DNA of 64,000 nt, from NCBI RefSeq assembly GCF_003073045.1, contig NC_037601.1, forward strand, positions 4,619,872 through 4,683,871. Reading direction: 5' to 3'. Both the position numbers and the translations under genes were made by a program. The notes beneath the pieces were generated by a model, which ran no database searches, was not told the origin of the DNA, and was given only the letters and a program-made list of their open reading frames with translations. The stretch comes from Pomacea canaliculata (taxonomy: Eukaryota; Mollusca; Gastropoda; Architaenioglossa; Ampullariidae). Shown here one piece after another: positions 35,301-48,400 of the stretch (positions are counted from its first letter, which is position 1; the number at the start of each line of letters is the position of its first letter).

Positions 35301-38300
35301 TGGAACTTACTGTAACATAGCAGTGTGACTTGATACTATTAATCCAAAAGCCTGATTCCACTATTTTCCCTGTACGGCCAAGCAGCTGCTTAAGCTGACC
35401 CAAAGTGAAAGGTCGAACAAGGTTCATTACGTGAACTACACAGTTTACAGGTCTGCGAGGAGGCGATGGTTCGCGAACGACGACTTCAGGTTCATCGGGT
35501 GTAACCAGAGGAGCATTCACATGGCGTCCTCCTTTGCTAGACTCTGACAAAGGATACAGAAATGAAGTTTGTTCTGTTAAATGGCTGTATAGACTTATAA
35601 AGTACAGAGATTAACTAAGAATTCAATTTTATTCAAAACCACAGTTTTATTTCCTATCTGAATAAAAGACTCCCAAAGCACTTTAACATATGTGAAACCA
35701 TCTAAGCTAAGTCATTCTGTACTAAAAGTTTCTGATACAATACCCGATCATAAAAGAAAGCAAAAGAAGAAAAAAAGTTAAATTTGAAGCAGTCTTATAA
35801 ATGCACACCTCCTTCCCAAGTTTAATACCATAAACTCACCTAAGGTTTGGATCTTTTCTGGAACATCATTCTTTATAACTTCCTTCTTTTTTTGTGGACT
35901 AGACTTTTCTAATTTGCCCTTTTTCAAAGCATTATCTGTGTTTGCTTTTGACTGCTTGTCTGGCTTCTCAACTTTGCCCATTTTAGCGGACAGATTGCTG
36001 TCAGCATCAGCATCATTCTCTTTTGTGTCATCACGAGTTTCAACTTTGCGGGCATCTTCCTCAGCTTCCTCCCCATCACGCATGACCTTTGCAAGCAGAG
36101 AAAAACGTTGCAAGAATAGCTTGAACTATAATAGTAGAATTTCAACTTGTATATGTAAAGAACCCTTTATTAAAAGACATTCAAGGACTGAGCAGGCGGG
36201 GAAAAAAATTTGACACAATAAGAACAAAGAGTACATTGCAGCATATTAATACCACTACTCGTTACACACATGCATGCATATGTGGGAATGTATACAAACC
36301 ACTGTACGCTTTATTTTCACATCACGCTTGTCTGCATTCTGTTCTGGGGATTCTGTTTCTAAAGCATAGGCTCTCCAAATTCCAACTCCAAAACAGGTTC
36401 AGTTGGCAAACGCACATCTTCTATTAAACCCTGGTAAAAGAGGCAGAAAAAAAGAGACCTGCAACAACTGACATTTTCTATGCTTTATTGCCCCAATAAG
36501 ATTTATTTCATGGATTACTTTTTTCCGTAGTGCTGATTTTTACATGCCACAATGGAGATTCGTTCTAAGTTAATGCAAACTTTATTTGGCGTTCCCTCTT
36601 TTACTTCTGTGTATGACATCACTTATTATCATGAAGCGTAATGTTCTGATCAAGCATGCTGCAAATCATCGTGAAATTCTCTCATCGCAGATTTCCTTCC
36701 CTGCTCCCTGATATAACCATCTTCTTCTTGTTTCTAATCACCCCCAGTGGAGCATAGGGCCACAACTACACCACACCATTGGACCCAGTTCTGGGCGTCC
36801 CTTTTCAGTTGGGTCCATGTCATGCCAGCCTGCCTCTGCCTCGCTGTGGACCGATATCCTCCATGTCTGTCTGGGTCTCCCAACCCTGTGCCTCCCCACT
36901 TGGGTTTCAGCCCAGGGCTTGTCTTGTTAAATTGTCGGCCAGCTTTTGCAAGGTGTGACCGATCCCGCCCCACTTCCGCTTCTTGATGTCTTGGCTGGCA
37001 GGTTTTTGGTTGGTTCTCTCCCACAGGTCTATACTGGAGATCTTCTCGGGCCATCTGATGTTGAGGTTGTGGCGCAGACATCTGTTGACGAATGTCTGAA
37101 TCTTCTTGGTGATGGTGTTTGTCACACGCCATGTCTCAGATCCATATAGAAGGAATAACCATCTAGATCTATGAATAACCTGCCTGATCAACGGTGACAG
37201 GTATTTCTTGCCGTAGTCAAAGATGGAAGGAGAGCTGCACTATACTTTCATATTGTTTCTAAATACTTTTATGCATCATGCAGAATTTAAACATAATTGG
37301 CAAATACCGTTAGCTTCCATGTACCATGACAAGTGGCCTTGTGTGTGGGTAAAATGTTCTACACAATTTACATTTACATGATAGAGAAAACACATTGACT
37401 TTTATTTACTTTCTTTTATCCTTTTCACTTATACACTAAAAAGTACAAACCTTCAAGGAGTCAGTAGAAATCTCAATGGTAGAAACACGCTGCTTGCTTG
37501 TATTTGTTTTTGACTGTGAAGATCCCCATTTGCGCTTACGGGCAGGTTTTTCTTTACTCTGAGAGATATTTTCCTTGTCTGCTGTGATGTCTTCTGATTT
37601 AGCTTGTCCTTCACTGGAGACTGTGAAATATACATAAATGCATCTAAATGATATAATATATTATTTAAAAGATTAAATGGGAATCAAAAGACACATAATC
37701 TCAGGAACACTTAAAAAATAATTTGGTAGGAAATTTAGAAGTGAAAAAATGGTAAGTGTTTATTTTCTCAACTCTCTGAAACAATGATAAGACGTGTCTA
37801 TTACAAGCAAGTTGATGACTGAAATGCACTGTGAACACTCACATCATTTTGAGCTTATATTTTATGGGCTCCCACAAAGTTATTATACAATAGATATTTA
37901 AAAAAAAAGGAAAAGAAACATCAACTTGGGTCTATTCCTTCTCATATAAACTACTACCTCTTGATCCAAGTCGGCGGAAACTTCTTGCCTCTATCTGAAA
38001 CAGAATAAAAGCACCAACATAAAATGCATTTTGAAATCATTGTATACAGTTTCACTTAAAGTGTTAACCTGCAAATGATGCCATGACTTAAAATGAGCAG
38101 TAAAATAAGCAGACCCTGAGGACTAATAAGAATGTTTTCTCCCTGGAATCTTGTTAATTAGCAAATCACTGGGACATCTCTAAATAATCTGGATATTTCC
38201 CAAATCTACTCATGTGGCGTTCATAATGCGCACATAACAACTAGCTATATAAAAGGACTAAAATTGATCTACTTGTTGCAGCACATCTCAGAGATATTGA

Positions 38301-39373
38301 CAATGATAGGTGCACTAGAAACTGCCAATAAAATATTTTATCCTTTAGAAATTTGTATTTGTAAGAGGTAATAGGAAGGTTCATTCCAAAGAAAAACTAG
38401 CATTTGGATCCGATCAGACTATGTACTGCCACTGAGATGCCAAGTGTAACTGTGGGGAAGATCGATCTAAATGCTGGAGTGAGATTAATGTGCATGTTTC
38501 AACCGATTCTGTTGTCAGTTTTCATCAAACATTGAATAATGACCAACCAGTGATCAAATTCAAAAAGGGAATTATACAACTCAGCTGAATGTGAATCGTG
38601 GGTAGTCTATTTTTCTTCTTCTTTTTTTTTTTTGGAGGGGGGGAGGCAGAAGAGGATCTTTGTCACATTTTTGCATCTCTAGACTTCTTCACGTATGTAC
38701 AACCACTGAATATGAACGTATTTATAAAAAGATAGACCTTGCCACTTCAGTCCTAACTGAATAAGTATTTTCATTTTTTTCTTAAGATAACTGGTGGAAA
38801 CCAAAGCATGTATGTACATCTGCCATACCTTGGTACCCAAAAGACCTGCAACAAACTAAGCAATAAATGAACAAAACCAACATCCTTTCAGCAGAAGGAG
38901 GAAAGAAAAACAATACCGGCTGAAACCCTTTTGTTATAATGATGTGCTCCCTGAGTGATTTGAACTTTTGACTGAATGATGGAAAAGCTATCGTGAGACG
39001 TGAGACGCAATCCTGGGTCTGTCGGATGGAAGAGGAGGAACCTCTGTTGATGCCATAAAGGGCTGTCACAGCTACAACGATGGGGGGTGATGTCGCTCCA
39101 ACTGCCGCAAGGGCTGTCACAGCTAGAAGGATGGGGTAGTGTTGTTCCAACTGCCACATGGGGCTGTCACAGCTACAAGGATCAGGTGATGTCAGTCCAG
39201 CTACCAAATGGGGCAGCCAAAGGTAGTAGCATCAAGCCAATGTCTCTTTAAGTGCATTCAAATGTATCCTAAAGCTTGCCATAGGTGTGTTGCTAGATAT
39301 TATGAAGAACAATCCCTTGGCTGGTAATCACTGTGTTCAAGTGTTCCTGTTCTCAAGTCCAAAATTCACACAC

Positions 39374-39404
<31 letters not shown>

Positions 39405-42400
39405 AGTCATATCCCATGTGTTCCTGAATAAATTTTGATCGGCACAAATGAAAAATCCAGTTTCAGAATAAGCTTAATAAGGAGTTCTTGTTGGTTGCTG
39501 AAACATCACATGCTGCAAACATGGAGCACTTCTGTGTCTTATTTATTTTTGACACTTAGTAAAGAGTAGGATTGCTACTCAAAAGTGTTCTTGACGTCAA
39601 AACTAGGCATTTCTGTTAAGTAACAATCTGATGTCTGAATGTCTCACAATGTTTTTGGTGACACGCAATATCTGTAGTTTTCAGGAATAAGTCCATTCTC
39701 CTCTCGAAGTAAAAGATGAAGAAAAAGGTAATTTTGTCACTGTCACTGTATACACATCTTCAAGTCAACCATGTATGGTAGCAGACCAACACAGGAGCTG
39801 TGGTATTTAAAAACTGGATTTTCTTTCTTACCAAGTAGCCAGTCCAACCAAATTAATAAATTAATGTCACAGGTTTTGTATTAGGGCTATACAGTCAACT
39901 ACACCCAGTGAAGATCACAAATCACTTAGAAGAAAGCTGTTCTTGTCTCCAGGAACGAGGAATGAAAGCTTGTCCATATATGCTGCTGCCTCTACAAGTT
40001 TCGGTCCTGTAGATGATGCTTCGGCTGGCACCCAGCTGTTCAAAAGCTCACAGTTTCTCTGGGATTGTGTTGGAGATCCATAGTAAATGTCAAAAGTGTT
40101 CAGGACAACCCCAGCTTACTATGATCATGGTATTCGATCTAGGAAGCTAATTAAGCTGAACAGGAGCTTTGCATTAGACACAGGAAATTCAGATCAAGTA
40201 TTTATCTCAACTAAGGCAAATGACAAATACAGATTATGTCAGTGTAGTTCCATTACAAGGTAGATACTGCCAGGTTGCCAACACTTAGTGAGTGTGCAAT
40301 TTCCAATTGGAAAATCAAATGATGTTTTAAAAAACCAAGACAAAAACAACTTGCCATTTCAATTCTCAATTACATACCAGCCATAATACTTTCACACATA
40401 CAGGAACATGTTGTAAAATGTTAGTTGTTAGTTCACACTTCTTTGATAGTGAACTATAATGGCACGACAGTCCATGACAATTCTCCACCTCCATAAACAA
40501 CCCATACATGAAATTAAAAAAAAAAAAAAAAAAATGCAAAAACAAGGAAAGCATATTTGCAGTGAGAAGAGATGGACAATATTTACAGAGATGTCTTTGG
40601 TTCTAAATTTTGCAAGTGTTCCAGATATTTTTTTAGCAACTAGCATTTCATCTTAAAAGTACTGTAGGGAGCAACCACCTCTACAAAGGCAGCCACTGTG
40701 CAGTACTTGCTGAATCCAACAAACAAAAGACTAATATTGTTACAGAAATAATGCTACTGTAATAAAATTCTACTGCCATTGTCATGTTTCTTGAACAACA
40801 GTAATTTCAGTAAAAAAAAAACTTAAAAGGTAATTTTTTTAAAAAAAAAATAAAGAACTGTCTCAGGATAAGGACAGTAACATCTAGACAATGAATGCTG
40901 TCTGCTAAAACTTATTGGACTATGCTTGCAGATGTTTTGTCTCAGGTAATCCAAACATTTATAAATGAACAATCCTTCTGAGCTCACACATACCTAGACT
41001 CTTTCGCAAGGCTCCATGAATCTCATGTTCCTTAGTTTTGTAAAATAATTTTAACTAATGAAAGTAATGTAACACACTTCGCCAGCACACAGTATGTGCA
41101 CACACAGTCATTAAAAAACAGGAGACTTTGTCCACAACTTATTTGGCTGAAGAACTTTTCCTTTTGATGTCTGTTGTGTCTAACAGTTTGTGAAGAGTGT
41201 CTGAAATGGGCTTTCATAGTTTTCTAGTGATGACCAGTCAGTTCACCCAGATCATATATTCACAAGATGTACAACTGGATATGTTGAATCACACAAAGCT
41301 GGAGATTTTGTCATTCACAAAGTCACTGTGTCTCTGAGAGTAAGTATGAGGAATGTCACTATCTCCCAACTAGAGTCCACAGTAAGCAGCTTTAAAAACA
41401 TAGGTATCTGCTTCAGCAATATGGGGGCTAAGTAGAGCATGTCGGATCCAGCTTGGCATTAGACTCGTGAAACAGGAGTGATGACCTCTATGGCGTCTGA
41501 CAGCACCATCAGGGAGTCAGGTCAGGGCAAAGGGCCCAGCATGCAGGTCACGTTCTCAAGGCAACCAAAACGGCAAACGACCTTCCTCTGTCATCCAGCA
41601 GGGCCCAAGTGCGTCTCATTTGTGTGCCCTATCTACCGACGATGCCAGAGACCACAGGATATATCAAGTGACATATTTAAATGACACACAAACGTACTTT
41701 AAACTTAAGACAACTGTTGCCTCCTACTGATAAAAAGTAGGTCACTTAGGAAAAATGTCCAAAGAGGGAAGGTAGGCCTGATGAACTTTACCTCCATTAA
41801 AAATACATTCTAGCCGAAGACCTATACCCACCCCACCTGATTAAATAAAGGTTAAACACCTTTGTGCTAAAGGAATCTTGAAATGATGATGCACAAAGCT
41901 GGAAAAAAAAATCAACATACTAATAAGAAATAAAGAGGAAAGGGGAATGTAACTCACCTTTGCAGCTCCTTTTATATCATTACCAACATCTTTACCAATT
42001 TCATCAGTGTCACTTGTTCCTGATGCTCTGAAAGCAATGGATAGATATAAAAGCAAATGTGCAGACATTAGCATGATTTTCTCACCATCACACAGCCTTA
42101 GACATCTGATTCTATGAGCATTGTATCTATTTCCTTTAATTCATCACCTCTGTACGTTTGCATCCATCATCCTATTTCTGATCACGTGTTGGCATGTGAG
42201 TTTTCACTCTTGCGGTCTGGCTGTAGGTACCTGATGCATGTTTGCAGAACCAATCGTCACTGCAACTCATTCATTCCACGTGCCATTCACTTGATTGACA
42301 CTTCTGGTTGTGATCTTGTACTAGCCAGAGGTGGCCTGGGGTCACCAACTGTATCTGCTGTTGTTGGGAATGTGTGAGTGTGTGGGAGAGAGAATGTGTG

Positions 42401-45400
42401 TGACAGACACAATTTCAACATTGATATTTATATTACCTCTTTTATATCATATATATCCATACATGATTGCTAGTATGAGCACTATCTTGAATTGCCCATG
42501 GTGATCAACAAAGTTGTATTGTTTAGGAATTTAATGCGCCATAACTCTCTACTGGATTTTTTTTTTTTTACCTAGCCAACTTTCTTGGTGGACTTTTGCT
42601 AGAACTGTTTTCACCCATGGTCTCTCTCTTTTTCTTTGTGGCTTCAGCACTGCCCTCATGCTTAACAGCTGCACTTTTTCTGCCTCCCTGAGGAACAAAA
42701 CAGGTAACATCGGAAATATTAAGTGCTCGAGGTTCACATAAAAATATATAAAGAAAAAAAAAAAGGCAAAACTTTCTATTGTTGAACAAATTTAACTTAT
42801 TGTTTACAAAATAACAGAAGTTATTTCAGATATCCTGAGGATTCATTGTTTATTGCAACTATTTTTACACTTTATGAAAAAGTGTATGCTTGTTTCTTTA
42901 TATAGACTTTCCCATTAAAAAAGAAATCAAACAAAATCATAATTTTTTTAAAATACAGTATTAATATTTCCTCTCAAGATTACTTATGCCTTTGCATAAA
43001 TGATGTATTTTTTACCTTTGCTTCATTTGTTGAAGGAGAGGGTGATCTAGAAACAGATTTACGAGGTGACCTCTTGCTAGCTGTGCTCTTCATGCTTCTT
43101 GGTTCCTCCTCCTCTGTATCAGAGCTCTCAGACTTTGAGGAGCTAGATCTTGAGCTGGAACTTGAAGATCTGTTCTTACGAGAAACAGATCGAGATTGTG
43201 AACGAGATCTAGAACTTGCTGATGAAGAACTATCTTTCCTCTTTTGGCCACGAGACTTTTCTCTTGGAGCTGGTGATCTGGATGTAGACCTACTCCTTGA
43301 TGGTGAGTCTTCACTTTGTGATGGCTGTGGCTGTTTATCTTCCAAAACTGTTGTTTCATTAATATTGGGTTCTTTACGTATACTTTGTGAAACTGTACCT
43401 AACATATTTTTTGTTCCTTCATATTCTGCATTCTGTGAAGTATCTGACTGCTGTTCATTTTTAATGCCTTTACTATTTTCCTCTGACTTCTGATTGGCAG
43501 GCAGTTTTTCGGTTATCTCATGTGACACTAATTGAGCTGCAGGATTAGTACCACTTTCAACATTATCATTGGGAACTTCAGACATTTCTGCAACATCATT
43601 TGAATCGCCCTGACGTTCCTGAGGCATATCCTCTTCTTTCTGGTTTTTAAATTTATGAAGACTCTGTTCAGAGTTCTCTGTGTCATCTTTTTCTTCCTCA
43701 AGGTTGGAAGACACGCCTTTCAAGTGAACTTCTGGAAACTTTTCCTGCTCACCACGCTTTGCACCTTCTTCCTTGGACCTGCTGCGCCAGATACGTTTTT
43801 GACGAGACTCTGTAGGCCTGGAATCTTCACAAGCATCAGAAGCCACTTCTTTATTCTTCTCAATCAATTTATCCACCTTTTCTTTTGTATAATCTGTCTT
43901 GGTGGAACTAGGCACTTCAGTGTCCTCTTTGGCAGCCTGTTCTTCTCCAACATCTGGCTGTCTATCTATAAAGTCTCTTCCTGATGTGACTTGCTGTTCG
44001 CTGCTGCCAGCCTTTCTTATGAATTCCTCTTCTTGCAGCTTCTTGTCTGCTTTATCGCCACTGATGTCTCCTAAAGTTTTCTCTGTTTGCTCAGAGCTCT
44101 CTTTCAACTCATCTTTTGATAAACTTTTTCTATCCCTTCCAGAAATCTTTGAAAGCTTTTGCTCTTTTGAATCACTATCTGCTCTTTCTCCTGTAGATCC
44201 TTCTTTAAGCAGATCTGTCTGCTCAGAAAGCTGAAAATTTACCACTGTTTCTTCACAAACCACAGAATTTTCTTCTCTCTTTTTGGGAACAAGCTGTTCA
44301 GATGTTTCATCAGAAGACACCAAAGCTCTTTTAAATGTATCTGGCTTGCCGGCTGCTTCAGACGGGGCAACGTCACTTTCGACTGGCTTTAAATCTGATG
44401 AAGAACGACTCCAACGAGACCCTCTTTTTGGTTTTGGAACTACTACTTCGGATTCTTCAGAGGAAGCTTCAGTCTTCTTTGTCTGTCTAAGACGTGTTTC
44501 CTTTTCCAATTCAACACTCTTTCCAACCTCTGTTAGTGATTTCTGAACCCCCTCTTCAGACGCTATTTCTTGGCCCTCCCTTTTAGTTGGCTGTGAATGC
44601 TCTGCAAGCTTCTCAATGAGAGGCACCTGGCTGGAGCTGGAAGGCAGCTCTTTTGGACTGGTTTCTTTAGCATCAGGAGAAGAAAAAGAGATTGTTTTGT
44701 CTTCTACTGTACCTTCCCTCACTTCCAAAGGTTCTTGTTCTCTCCTCCCAGATTCTTCTACATTCTGCTGTTGTGAGTTAGAAGCTCTGGCTGCCTGAGC
44801 TGATCGTCTGCTTGATCGACGAATTAGAGTTTTCTCAGCTATATCATCTGGGCTTTTGGATTTTGAACGCGAGGGGCGTGATGTGTTCCTAGGTCTGCTG
44901 ACCCGCTGGGTCTCAGCTTTCCCTCTACTGGATGTCTTAGGAGACGGAGAACGAGATGATGAGCGGGACTCCTTGCGGCTGCTCCGACCTCTTCCATGCT
45001 TATGACCACCTTTATGCCCCTTTGTTGACTGAAATCTCTCAGGACTCCTTGAACGTGAACTATAAACAAAAATATTTCCCCAAAATAAAAACTCTCCAAA
45101 AGCACTTCGAGCAAAGCAATAGCTTTATATATATTTTTTTTAACACAAAAAGGCAATTCGCGACCCTCCATGACGAAATGAGTCTTAAGTTGGAAATTTG
45201 AGATTTGCCAAATTGCATATTTTAAAAAGTACAGGTTCTGAACTTTCTTTTGATACAAAAGTCTAGTCCTAAAATTATGTAAGCTATAAACGTTTGAAGC
45301 GTGAAAGTATGGTGGCGGCCATTTTGAGAAAAGCGGGTTCAAAGATTAGCTTCGAGATGGCAGAGCAGGTTTGTTTACTACTAAACTTTTGCAGACAAAT

Positions 45401-48400
45401 CTTTTGATCGGTTCATATTTGATTCGTTCTTTAAAGAAATTGAACATACAGACTCTGGGCTTTCGGGCAAGGTATAGCACCATGGGATGGGGTTATGACT
45501 GGGGAACATTATCAATCAGCGTTTGAATTTCGTCTGAAATTGGTATAGATCGCAGCAGGGTACCTCGATTAAAAAGTATATAATGTCGATTTTTTAACTT
45601 TTATTTTAACATAGCAGTATTTCTTGATAGTTTTATAACCAAGGAATCCATTTTTAATGAAAAGTCAAACTGCACAAAATTAACCCCTATCACCTTTTGG
45701 GGCCTCTAGGACAACACTGTTCCCCGCGACTTAAGACCCATTTCATCATGGACGGTCACATTTTATCTTCATATCAGATGGACGTTAAAAGAAGAAACAC
45801 CCTAAAATGATGACAATACACCTGGTAGTATATCCCTTACCGAGAAGAAGACCCTGATCTATGTCTTTTATGGTGCCCACTCTCACGTGGAGATGGTGAG
45901 CGTGTCTGCTTTGATTTTTTCACCTCTGGTTCAGTTGAGTCGGCATCGCCTTTCTCATTGGTGCTTTCTACCACTTCTCTTTTTTGTGCAGCTTCATCTG
46001 CAGAGGTTAGAGAAAGAAGAAACATCACTAAAAGTAGCACTCAAGTTAACGCTGATTATACTTTACAAAGTTCATGCAACGTGTTTAGATAAAGAGTGTA
46101 CTGAAGCTAGAAATAGTACCATTTATGCCCCAGAAGAATGCCTTCTGCAAATGTCTGAGCTGCAGGATAATAGGTGTTATTAACCATCTTAGCAAGATTG
46201 TGCTCAAAGTTATTTTTTAATTGACTACAACCTAAAGGAATAAGCCGTGTTTAGATCAGAAGACAACATGCTTAAGCACATTTTTTAACTGCCGAATCAC
46301 TGATTAAAGTGCACACAATACCAGAATGAACTATTGCAGAGCATTATAGACTTCAAAGTTTTGATTATGTCTGGCACGAAGCGCCTTGCCATTTACTAAA
46401 ATCACCTAGTAAAGGGAGAGTCTCCTAGTTCAAGTGACTGAGGCACTCTAGAAGATCCAGCAGTGGAGTTTTTGAGAACACCCAGACTAGCAATGTTCTT
46501 TCAATTATAGTTGGAGGATGTCAAGTCAGGAAACACAGTAACTGGAGCTGACCAAAACATTGCTGACTTTGTCTATATTCTATCCAGACATCACGTCAGT
46601 AATGTTGTAGGATCTTTTCGGATCATATTTACTGCCCGGAATACCCGTCCACGTGATAATGGAAAGTGGTAGACATTGTTTGTATACATCCAATCAGAAC
46701 CGAAATTTTAGAAGAAAATTATTGCAGTTTTCACATTAAAACGAAAGCAGAGACTCACTTTTTTCTTTAGACCGATAATGACGACTTCGACTCTTCGCCA
46801 TTTCCAAATCACTAGTACTAACACCGGCAGGTGCGTCTGTGGCGGCCTTGACCTCAGCTTCTGACGTCACTTCCTTCGACTTATTTTCCTCTTCTGCAAT
46901 CGATTGTTGCGATTCATCGGCAGATTCTTCGGCCGACTGTCGTTTTCTCTCCTCTGTACATTGACGAAGAAAGTTTACTCTAATAAATCAAATGCTATCG
47001 CAGCAGTCTTCGACAATAGGGCGGTCATCCCTTCCCTCCCTGACGTTAGCTACTGATATTGGTGCATGCATGATTGCATGCAGACCTACATAAGCGGGGC
47101 CATCCACTCGCTATGTGTCACTTATATTCGAAGGTATTTGTAGGCGGTTAATTAAATAATGAAAATTATTATCTGTCAATGCTACAGTAATTAAAAGAAT
47201 ACAAGCCTTCTTTAAAACGATCTAGTCTGCACCCCAAATCGGCTTAACTGAAATGAATACGAATTTGAAAGCCAACGGAAGTTACAATTAAAAACGTGCG
47301 ACTTGACGCATGTATGCTAAATTTTGTTCTTGGAATTGCATTTTGGAAATATTATGAAGTTGTGATGAATTTTATGGGGGTATGTAAAGTTTTCTAATGG
47401 TCAACCCTGACTATTTTTTTTTTTAAATCTCATAAGGTTTAAACTTTCTTTCTAAAACAACACTTTTCAGAATTTTTAAAACATTTTGTAGGACAGAATG
47501 ACGGTGCAACTGATGTGAAAGCATAACTGAATAATGTCAGAAGTCAAGAACATCCATTCCATATTTTACTGCTTCTTGTAAGAGAAAAATATTCACATAA
47601 CAGCACTTACTGCACAATCTGAACGAAGAACTATCATGTGATAATATAAACAGAAATCACTGGCAAACAAGAAAACCAGGACAATATCATGTACGACTTT
47701 TTTCAAAGACTATAATACAGTACCTTATTTAGTTAATTTCATTGACATGCTAAAATACATGTCACTTTAATGCATCCATGTACTAATGTTTGAAATTTTT
47801 ACTTCATGAATTTATATAAGAATTTAAAAAATGAGCTTGATAAAAGTATGATTGCTTGCATAACCATTTGTTTTATTTTGTCACAAATTTTTCAGTTCTA
47901 CACGAAATACATGAAAAGAGTAGTCCTCACAATCTGTGAGTCCAAGAAATAATGTGAAATGCATGAAGTGCCGTGTTTATGCTGATACAAAGGAAATACT
48001 TGCTCAATATTATTTGTTGCTTTGGTACCATCTTAGAAGGGTGGGATCTTGTTAATATTTATTAATTACAAGAAAATATTTAAAAGCTTGCCTTCTGGAT
48101 GAAGTTTGTTAAATAATGTCTTGAGCTGCAATCATTCTATGATTATCACCATAACACAATCTAATGCATGCAAGTAATTGCTTTCTTCCCCTTTGTGTAT
48201 TTTTTCATGAGCATGGTCATTTGGCTAAACAGATTCCTCTATCTCCTGTTAAAGACATCAAAACCTTTACATGCAATGAAAATGTGAATATTTGTAATGA
48301 TGTAATATATGTTACAACAAATGCCAAAAAAAAAAAAAAAAAAAAAAAAAACAACAAACAAAAAAAAAAACAACCCAAACCAATGAATTAGGTCTTGTAG

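Noticed and set aside
41478-41684. GC-richer ORF of 68 codons in the large ACIN1 intron
   Set aside because: No element ends, duplication or domain could be seen; possibly a piece of an unknown repeat, but not supportable.
43074-43493. Long plus-strand ORF inside the ACIN1 large exon (also 43655-43984, 43899-44234, 44283-44546)
   Set aside because: Antisense shadows of the Ser/Glu-rich ACIN1 exon; their Leu/Ser/Phe-rich composition is the mirror of that codon use.
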